Origin: a virus
Strand: one strand, 5' to 3'
IMG/VR virus record: IMGVR_UViG_3300029787_000248
Coordinates: 1 to 27,938 of that record
DNA length: 27,938 bases
The notes under the pieces are model-generated. The model did not search any database. It was not told the origin of the DNA and saw only the letters and a program-made list of their open reading frames with translations. Within the stretch, counting starts at the first letter, position 1. Every line of letters begins with the position of its first letter. This document shows, in pieces, positions 22,117 to 27,938 of this stretch. The translations under genes and the position numbers were made by a program.

Positions 22117-23123
22117 TATGAACCGCCTCCAAACCCAAGCATACTAGGAATGTCAAAACCTGCTTGTCCTAAACCTGCTAAACCTACTCCAAGCCCTGCA
22201 ATCTGTGAAACTGTGGATGGAGAGGGTGCAGTTTGTGCTGTCAGTGTAGTTTGTGTGGACGGCACACCACGGAAGATGTCAGACATAAAGCTTATTCTCT
22301 GGAAAGGTTCAGCTTGTCTTTCAAGATCCGTGGCACGTTGTGCCTCCAGTTGTGCTTGTGCTTGTTGTTGCTCAATACCACCAAGACTTAACAGCGTGTT
22401 GATGTCTGCTTGCGACCCACGTTGTGCCGCCTCACCCAGTGCCGCCTGTGACAATCCGGTCTTTCCTAATGCAGAACCAAGTGTCCCGATCCCTTGTCCA
22501 AGTTGCCCGAACAACTGTGCAGCCGACTGTTGCCTAGCCATCTGATTGGCAAAAGCGTTTTGTGCTTGCGCCTGTGCTTGTTGAAATCCTGTTGAACGGA
22601 GTTGTGCGCCGGTTCTTGCCATCTGGTCGGCAAGATTACGCTGTAATTCCTGTTCAGCAACAGCCTGTCTTGATCCACCAAACGCACCAGACCTTACTGC
22701 CTGTGCTCCAATACCCTGTCTTTGAATATCACCCTGTCTTTGGATATCGCGTTCTGCTTGTCGGATCACCTGTTCTGTAAATGGATCCATGAACGCCTGT
22801 GCTGACGCTGGGTCAAAGGCAGCGGTAGAGCCCATCAGTAGTGGTGCCCCGCTAAGTGCTGTGCCTATACCTTGTTGTATTGCACCTGCACCTGCACCTA
22901 GTGTGCCTTCTCCCGCCTGTAGCATCGGCTGAAAAGCACCAATGCCATCGTAACCAAGTTGTATTGCTCGTTGTTGACCAGGAGAAAGAGTAGCAACCTG
23001 ACGCTCTGGTATAACAGTTGGATCGGCGGCTCTTGCTGTTGTTGAGGCAAGCAAGTCTTTGAGAAACTTTTCCTGATACTCCGGTAGTATACTGACCTGT
23101 TCGGTGCGGACTGTTTCAACCAT
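22116..23123 (-). CDS. Ala/Gln-rich virion protein, 335 aa
   Basis: Belongs to a recurrent phage type recognised by FMDPFTEQVI, repeated DIQRQG, and GAFGGSRQAVAEQEL (about 147-161), followed by a long Ala/Gln-rich helical stretch and a Gly-rich end. These proteins are found among virion genes of short-tailed phages and are often detected as structural, but their exact place in the particle is not known to me. One-base overlaps with both neighbours. Highly repetitive codons (GCAxCAG types) give the gene a distinctive composition. Confidence 0.75.
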   Translation of the reverse strand: MVETVRTEQVSILPEYQEKFLKDLLASTTARAADPTVIPERQVATLSPGQQRAIQLGYDGIGAFQPMLQAGEGTLGAGAGAIQQGIGTALSGAPLLMGSTAAFDPASAQAFMDPFTEQVIRQAERDIQRQGDIQRQGIGAQAVRSGAFGGSRQAVAEQELQRNLADQMARTGAQLRSTGFQQAQAQAQNAFANQMARQQSAAQLFGQLGQGIGTLGSALGKTGLSQAALGEAAQRGSQADINTLLSLGGIEQQQAQAQLEAQRATDLERQAEPFQRISFMSDIFRGVPSTQTTLTAQTAPSPSTVSQIAGLGVGLAGLGQAGFDIPSMLGFGGGS

Positions 23124-23839
23124 TACGCAACCCTTTCATATTTTTTCATTATTTCATACATACGGGCGGCACCTTTCTCTCGATCACCGTTACCCATACC
23201 ACGCACAGCGCGTTCTGTCATTACAAACTCACCGTCCGAAAGCCTTGCTTCCTGTACCTTCTGTCCGTTTTGAAAGATACCTGCGTTGATACTGTCGCTT
23301 CGTCCTGTCCCAGGACCTTGGATATAGCCGCCTTCAGCGGCAGCAAGTGGATAATCATACTCTTGCACAATGTTCTGACCAATGTAATCAGGAACTCGCT
23401 CACCTGTAGCCAGCTGTCGTCTCTGTAAGTCAGTTAACGTGTCTTCTTCCTCTTCACCGGCTAATAACGCGGCTAGTCCACCCCCTGTTAGCATACCTGT
23501 AGGAGTTTTTAAGAAATCAAGGAGCTTGGAGCCAACACCCTTTTCTGCAACCTGTTTACCCAACTCTTCAGTGGCGGCAGTTTCCAATACCTTTTTTTCT
23601 GCTGCGGCTGTGGCTGTGGCTTTAGCTGCGGCCTCTGGCCCAAACCCTGCGGCTGTAGCACCTGATCCTGCTAAACCAGATAAGGCAGCATTCTTAATCG
23701 CGTCTTTAACATCACCACCCGCTAGTAGTGTACCGATACCAGAGCCAAGAGCCGCGTTCACAGCAGCACTGGCAGCAGGTCCACCAAAGAATCCTGCTAC
23801 TCCTCCGATTATTGGTAAAAGACTTTTAAGACCCAACAC
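23123..23839 (-). CDS. Virion protein with GPGTGRSDSI motif, 238 aa
   Basis: The N-terminal half is Gly/Ala-rich and hydrophobic (LLPIIGGVAGFFGG onwards). The C-terminal half carries the widespread phage signature GGYIQGPGTGRSDSI (near 165-180), then LSDGEFVMTERAVRGMGNGD (near 200-220) and a final helix REKGAARMYEIMKKYE. Function is unknown; it is probably a structural or ejection component. The annotated GTG at 23839 is only 3 nt from AGGAG, so the TTG at 23836 (6 nt) may be the real start. Confidence 0.75.
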   Translation of the reverse strand: MLGLKSLLPIIGGVAGFFGGPAASAAVNAALGSGIGTLLAGGDVKDAIKNAALSGLAGSGATAAGFGPEAAAKATATAAAEKKVLETAATEELGKQVAEKGVGSKLLDFLKTPTGMLTGGGLAALLAGEEEEDTLTDLQRRQLATGERVPDYIGQNIVQEYDYPLAAAEGGYIQGPGTGRSDSINAGIFQNGQKVQEARLSDGEFVMTERAVRGMGNGDREKGAARMYEIMKKYERVA

Positions 23840-23845
23840 CCGCTC

Positions 23846-24139
23846 CTATGTAGTGATACTGACTGTACCGACTGCGCCAGTTGCGGAGTTGCCAGCAACG
23901 TGCGGATTATGACTTTGCGTTATCTTAACAAAGCCATCTACATTAAACAAAGCACCAACTTCTAATCCCTGATCGTGCGTTTGTATGTTTGTTAAGGTCA
24001 GTTCCGTGTGCCGTGCATCGCCAGGATTCTGCACTTGTTGCAGAAACACGGAGAAGGCGCGGATCACCTCTGTGAAATACACACTGTCGTAGTCCTGTGG
24101 TGGCACAGGAAAAAACGGTCTGGCTAATCGACGACTCAT
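23846..24139 (-). CDS. Small virion-operon protein, 97 aa
   Basis: A small protein with the core ARHTELTLTNIQTHDQGLEVGALFN, a recurrent form in phage virion operons next to the gene that follows here on its 5' side. The C-terminal part is beta-rich. Role unknown, perhaps a tail-interface or decoration protein. It is coupled by ATGA to the 641-aa gene and followed after 6 nt by the GPGTGRSDSI gene. Confidence 0.7.
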   Translation of the reverse strand: MSRRLARPFFPVPPQDYDSVYFTEVIRAFSVFLQQVQNPGDARHTELTLTNIQTHDQGLEVGALFNVDGFVKITQSHNPHVAGNSATGAVGTVSITT

Positions 24140-26061
24140 CGTCTGCCGTCCGGTCTAATATCAACACGCGGGCTACCTAGCCGCCAACCCACGCCTTCTG
24201 CTGTGCTTTCTACCCGTAAAGCAAACGACCGACCACGCAATCTCACATGCACCTGATCGGTAAACTGCTCAATTGGGCTGGTTGATGTCTGAGTGACACC
24301 GCCAGTTTCTGGGGTGCCATAGTTTGTTCCGGGGAAATTACGCGCTTTTAAAATAAAATTGGCGGCTGGGTTGTCGCTACCAGAGCCTGTAGAGGTTCTA
24401 AACGTCAAGTCAGGTAATATCCGTCGTATAAACAAGAACCCGTCGCCATCCTGTATGTCCATCTGACTTGATTCAATGTGCGCGGACAAAGCGGTGTTCG
24501 TGCTGCCGTCATCGAACCCAGATTCGTGGTTATATAAATAATTATCCGTGTTCGCTGCAATTGGAAAGTCGTTGATACCACGGTCTAGCCAAGCTGTGCG
24601 TGTCAGACTACCGATATACCAGATCTGTTGTTCATAGTTATAGATAACGTATTTGTCGTTTTCGGTAGAATTTGATGATGGATAGAACCACCATATCTCG
24701 CCAAAACTAGAGTTGACCCCCGCAATCACTTTCTCTGCCTGATCGGTATTGAAGTCACTAAATACATGGTCTTTGACGGAGCAGGGCAACTTTTTGACCG
24801 ATCCGCTATATACATAGAACTCCTGTACACCCATCCAGAACACCGTATCGTCTACAGCAACGGCGGCTTGTGGACTACGAATGGTGATGTTTTCAGAAAT
24901 CATCTGCACACCAAAGGTGAATGGTGGACCAAGGAACTGCATACTGTGAACAGACACATCTGTAATTACCAGAATCTGCTGTCTGGTTTCGACGGCAGTT
25001 ACGATCTCAGACCCAGAACCTATGCGTAGATCACCGGCAGTATTGGTTGCTGATGGTATCCAAGTGGTCGGGTCTTCCTGACTACTAAAACGAATCAACA
25101 ACGGGTCTTGTGTGCCAATGGCACCTACGCCATCACAGCCAAAAACGATGACATGACGATCCACATCAGAAACGATGACTTGTTTAGCAATAGTAGGAGT
25201 ACCGGCATCGGCATTTGTTCTGTCAGACAATTTGACAGATCGGGTGCTTGTTCCTGCGCTGGTGTCCCAATAAAAAATATCACCATCACGAACATTGATA
25301 ATCAGGTCTTCACCAAAATTGTCATGTGTCCAAATACGAAGAATCGAAGATGTGACGGAAATATCTGCATCTCCATTCCAAGTGCTACGACCCCAGGTTC
25401 CTGCACCCCAGCCACCACCTGTGACACTGGTGTCCAGACCTGCGTTAATCTGATAGGCAGCAACAACAGAACCACCACCATTACCTGTGTCCGATGAATT
25501 AGCCGTAACAGCAGTCCTATTGATCGCACCATCGTTTGTGATAGAGGCAATTGTGGTAGCTTCGGACCGTGCAATGATTGTGTAGGAGTTCTCGTTGACG
25601 ACGCTTTGAATTTCATATTCCTGATTCAGCACGTTGGCTGTAATCACACCTCCGAGTGTTGCAGCACCACTGAAAGTTACAAAATCACCGGCAATCGCAC
25701 CGTGACCGTTTTCTGTCACAGTAATTGTTGAGGATCCATTAGAAGCAGCAAAGGTTGCATCGCCAGCGGCAGTCGTCAGGCGAATAGGAGTAATATCGAG
25801 AAAAGCACCGCCTTCATGAACGTAATACTTTTTGTTGGTGCCAACACCTAAGTAACGACTTTTATCTAAGCCAACAAATGGATGTAATGCTCTGGCTGTG
25901 CCAAGGTACGAGTTTGTCGCAAACTTCTGCCAGCCACCTATCTTTTCAGCAAACCCTGCACGAAACCTGACTTTATCGCAGTCGTTCCAGCCTCCCTCGT
26001 TAGAGTACGAGGTAATCTCTTTCTGGATTCCTGGTCTAAAAGCAAGCTTCGTTAACGGCAT
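24136..26061 (-). CDS. Large beta-rich tail/structural protein, 641 aa
   Basis: The N-terminus has EGGWNDCDKVRFRAGFAEKI and GGW, a signature I link to conserved structural proteins of marine phages, where the motif describes 'map and rotate' tail components similar in style to tubular or stem proteins. The rest is rich in beta strands, Gly, Asn and Thr, with little helix and no enzyme motif. A tail tube, stem or nozzle role is inferred from position between tail-fibre genes and ejection-type genes. It overlaps its neighbours by 4 nt (downstream) and 1 nt (upstream). Confidence 0.65.
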   Translation of the reverse strand: MPLTKLAFRPGIQKEITSYSNEGGWNDCDKVRFRAGFAEKIGGWQKFATNSYLGTARALHPFVGLDKSRYLGVGTNKKYYVHEGGAFLDITPIRLTTAAGDATFAASNGSSTITVTENGHGAIAGDFVTFSGAATLGGVITANVLNQEYEIQSVVNENSYTIIARSEATTIASITNDGAINRTAVTANSSDTGNGGGSVVAAYQINAGLDTSVTGGGWGAGTWGRSTWNGDADISVTSSILRIWTHDNFGEDLIINVRDGDIFYWDTSAGTSTRSVKLSDRTNADAGTPTIAKQVIVSDVDRHVIVFGCDGVGAIGTQDPLLIRFSSQEDPTTWIPSATNTAGDLRIGSGSEIVTAVETRQQILVITDVSVHSMQFLGPPFTFGVQMISENITIRSPQAAVAVDDTVFWMGVQEFYVYSGSVKKLPCSVKDHVFSDFNTDQAEKVIAGVNSSFGEIWWFYPSSNSTENDKYVIYNYEQQIWYIGSLTRTAWLDRGINDFPIAANTDNYLYNHESGFDDGSTNTALSAHIESSQMDIQDGDGFLFIRRILPDLTFRTSTGSGSDNPAANFILKARNFPGTNYGTPETGGVTQTSTSPIEQFTDQVHVRLRGRSFALRVESTAEGVGWRLGSPRVDIRPDGRR

Positions 26062-26621
26062 CAGATTTCTTCAGGCCAATTGTGGATCGGTGCATTACCT
26101 GTAGGGTTACCACTACTGTCCACAGGCGTATCGTACAGAGCCATGAACTTCGCGTGAGTATCACAGGCTGTTATTGCATCTTCGATAGTTTTGCTCTTAG
26201 CTCGGACAGCCGTTCTGTAATCTGATACGGCAGTTGGTATCGCTGTTCCCGCCTCTGTCTTTCGCGTAACGTACCAATCAGTTTGGCTAAGTTTACCGCC
26301 CGCTGTTTCTTTTGTTCTTGCAATAGCGACTGATTTAAGTCCGAGTGTGACGACTTGGTTTCCGTCTTGATCAAGGATGGGGTTCCCATCGTCATCGACC
26401 TCGTTGACATCCGCAATGTTCCTTTCGATGAGCGCAGTTTCATCGGCGTTCCATCCCCAGTAAAAGCGATTGTCCCAAGTTTTTGGATCGGCAACAAAGG
26501 TCAGTCCTGCCGCTTTCTTTTCGTCGTCAGTCCAACGCGCCCACGTTTGCGGATGGGTAACTCCATTAGAGTCTCTCCATGACTTGCCTTCGCGGATGAC
26601 TGTATCGCCTAATTTCCACAT
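26061..26621 (-). CDS. Tail-fibre-associated protein (chaperone-like), 186 aa
   Basis: Begins MWKLGDTVIREGKSW, contains WTDDEKKAAG and NRFYWGWN, then a C-terminal part TDWYVTRKTEAGTAIPTAV followed by two helices (YRTAVRAKSKTIEDAI). The TDWYVTRK...Y R region is common in small phage proteins next to tail-fibre genes, some of which are fibre-assembly chaperones. The position directly after the fibre gene (TAATG overlap) fits this. It could instead be a minor fibre subunit. Confidence 0.65.
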   Translation of the reverse strand: MWKLGDTVIREGKSWRDSNGVTHPQTWARWTDDEKKAAGLTFVADPKTWDNRFYWGWNADETALIERNIADVNEVDDDGNPILDQDGNQVVTLGLKSVAIARTKETAGGKLSQTDWYVTRKTEAGTAIPTAVSDYRTAVRAKSKTIEDAITACDTHAKFMALYDTPVDSSGNPTGNAPIHNWPEEI

Positions 26622-27938
26622 TATTCCGTACCTCCGTTGGCGAACTTAAATGGCTGATCTGCAAACGCCATGTAAACATAAGATTCATTGGTGGTGTTAA
26701 TATCGCCAGACCCGCCTCTAATCTTAAATCCGTTACTCAAAAATGAAATATCGTGATTTGACGCATCGGTTTGTTCGGCGGCTGAAGTGTTTGCTCTGAG
26801 ATATACGCCATCATCAGGTGTCCGTTTATTGTCATACATGACCCATTCTCGTCCGTTTGCATCACCCTTGATCATTAGCCAAGCGGGTCTGAATCCGGTG
26901 TAGACAAACGGGGAGTCAATATCATAATCGCTGATATAAGCATCATCATAAGTGCCGAACTTGCTGAAGCCTTCTTTTGGTGCAAAGCAATACGCTATGA
27001 ACGCTTCACCACTTTCATTGACTTGTCCTGCCCCACTGCCGCCTAAAGTAAACACGGAAGAAGTCGGAGTTGTACTATCAAAAAAGATCGCTCCGTCTGT
27101 ATCAGCGTCATTTGTCGAATTTAAGAAAAAGTTCTTAGCGGCCCCAACACTGACATGATACACAGCCCAGTTTGCCGACCCATCTTCTCTGCTTTTCAAA
27201 ATTATCCATTCGGGGACAGTTCCAAGCCCGTGAGCCACAGTGCCTGCTGATCCGGTTCCCGTGTAGCTGATGACGCTGAATCCAGCCTCTGTGCTGACTG
27301 TTCCTGTTGAGTCAATCGTGCCTACACTCGTGGCACTCGCATCGTTGCTGAATGATGTTCCTGCTTTCCATGACCATGCGACATATGTATCACTAGAACC
27401 ATTGATTGAACCAGAGTTACCAATTGTAAACCCATTAGAATCAAACGATGTAATCAATGTAGATGCAGATTGTTCTGCGGCTGTGGTGTTTGGATGTAAA
27501 TACTTACCAGTACCAAGGATAGAATCCTGAGCAATGTGATTGATTGCGCTATTTCGTTCTTTTGTCCAGACCCAATCTGGTTGATGCCCTGTGGTGATAC
27601 TACGGCTTGATGTTCCATCACCTGACCATATGACCGTATTAAAATACTCCGTAGGATTCTCGCCCTGTGCTGGATTAATCGCCGGATCGGGTAGGTTGGC
27701 TGTGCTGAGTGCGACAAACCCTGTGGGCGGTGTGTGGGTAAATGCTAGCTGTCCAAAGTTGATTGAGTGTGTCCCTGCGTGAGAAAAATCAGTCGCAATA
27801 GTCCACGTTCCATTTGATGGTGATATGTTGATAGAACCTTGGCTAGAATTATCTTTATAGAATGCAATTGTCTGCGGAGAAGAATCTAAATCTAACGCAA
27901 TCGCTATGACATTCCCTGAACCATAAGAATCACCATAA
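26621..27938 (-). CDS. Tail fibre, partial: SPRY-like domain plus three repeated modules
   Basis: The frame is open from the stop at 26621 to the window edge, so at least 438 residues are visible and the N-terminus is missing. An apparent TTG start at 27457 is internal. The visible part opens with a SPRY-like segment (YGDSYGSGNVIAIALDLD then IAFYKDNS, about 27937-27690). Three related modules follow, each with a pattern of WSGDG/YTGTG/YTG, PDWVW/PEWII/PAWLM, and a closing YVAWSW/FIAYCF/YVYMAF. They span about 27663-27360, 27290-26940 and 26925-26650. This is the C-terminal, probably receptor-facing part of a phage fibre. Confidence 0.8.
   Translation of the reverse strand, partial: YGDSYGSGNVIAIALDLDSSPQTIAFYKDNSSQGSINISPSNGTWTIATDFSHAGTHSINFGQLAFTHTPPTGFVALSTANLPDPAINPAQGENPTEYFNTVIWSGDGTSSRSITTGHQPDWVWTKERNSAINHIAQDSILGTGKYLHPNTTAAEQSASTLITSFDSNGFTIGNSGSINGSSDTYVAWSWKAGTSFSNDASATSVGTIDSTGTVSTEAGFSVISYTGTGSAGTVAHGLGTVPEWIILKSREDGSANWAVYHVSVGAAKNFFLNSTNDADTDGAIFFDSTTPTSSVFTLGGSGAGQVNESGEAFIAYCFAPKEGFSKFGTYDDAYISDYDIDSPFVYTGFRPAWLMIKGDANGREWVMYDNKRTPDDGVYLRANTSAAEQTDASNHDISFLSNGFKIRGGSGDINTTNESYVYMAFADQPFKFANGGTE

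Noticed and set aside
26621-27457. Tail-fibre gene starting at the TTG at 27457
   Set aside because: The same frame is open to the window edge, and the upstream translation continues the fibre domains without a break.
1-27938. tRNA genes, insertion sequences or integrase
   Set aside because: I saw no tRNA-like cloverleaf, transposase or recombinase motif, although reading by eye could miss a tRNA.

Overview
This window looks like part of the genome of an uncultured tailed double-stranded DNA phage, probably marine. The evidence is a complete phage replication module (SNF2 helicase, archaeo-eukaryotic-type primase, UvrD-like helicase, family A DNA polymerase), a terminase small subunit, a GH24 endolysin, and a long virion-gene operon. 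The virion proteins have the style I associate with marine viromes: a GGY/GPGTGRSDSI-type structural protein, an Ala/Gln-rich virion protein, a 1378-aa ejection-type protein, and a SPRY-plus-repeat tail fibre. The host cannot be named from the sequence. Portal, major capsid, terminase large subunit and integrase genes are not in the window. The large ejection-type proteins suggest a short-tailed (podovirus-like) particle, but this is inference.

Layout. 1-853 (+): a GP88-family gene with its own promoter, then a non-coding stretch with repeats, a second promoter and a UUCG-loop terminator. This stretch may encode a small antisense RNA against the GP88 ribosome-binding site. 852-1749 (-): terminase small subunit and a PD-(D/E)XK nuclease whose 5' end overlaps it by 107 nt. 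1750-2161: a divergent control region with many CGTTACG-type and ACACATGT-type sites. 2162-6251 (+): an early-type operon of about fourteen small, mostly overlapping genes around an orphan cytosine-C5 methyltransferase. It includes a 38-aa membrane peptide, a ribbon-helix-helix regulator and a good candidate nested gene inside the methyltransferase. 6277-7964 (-): SNF2-like helicase and a small partner. 8059-15529 (+): replication operon, in order a coiled-coil protein, an SSB-like protein, an internal terminator, primase, AlpA-like HTH, UvrD-like helicase, PAPS-reductase-like protein, DNA polymerase A and a 43-aa protein. 15532-27938 (-): endolysin and virion genes, read from the right edge towards the middle and converging on the replication operon with only 2 nt between stop codons.

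How it fits together. The SNF2 helicase, SSB-like protein, primase, UvrD-like helicase and polymerase form a largely self-sufficient replisome. The polymerase has Leu at the position equivalent to E. coli Pol I Phe762, a variant linked in virome studies to slower or temperate life cycles, and two small DNA-binding regulators are present. Gene junctions are mostly ATGA, TAATG or 8-nt overlaps, so translational coupling is likely throughout. The most unusual signals are the two complementary stem-loops at 55-76 and 801-823, each at a predicted transcript 5' end, and the nested reading frame at 3751-4233.
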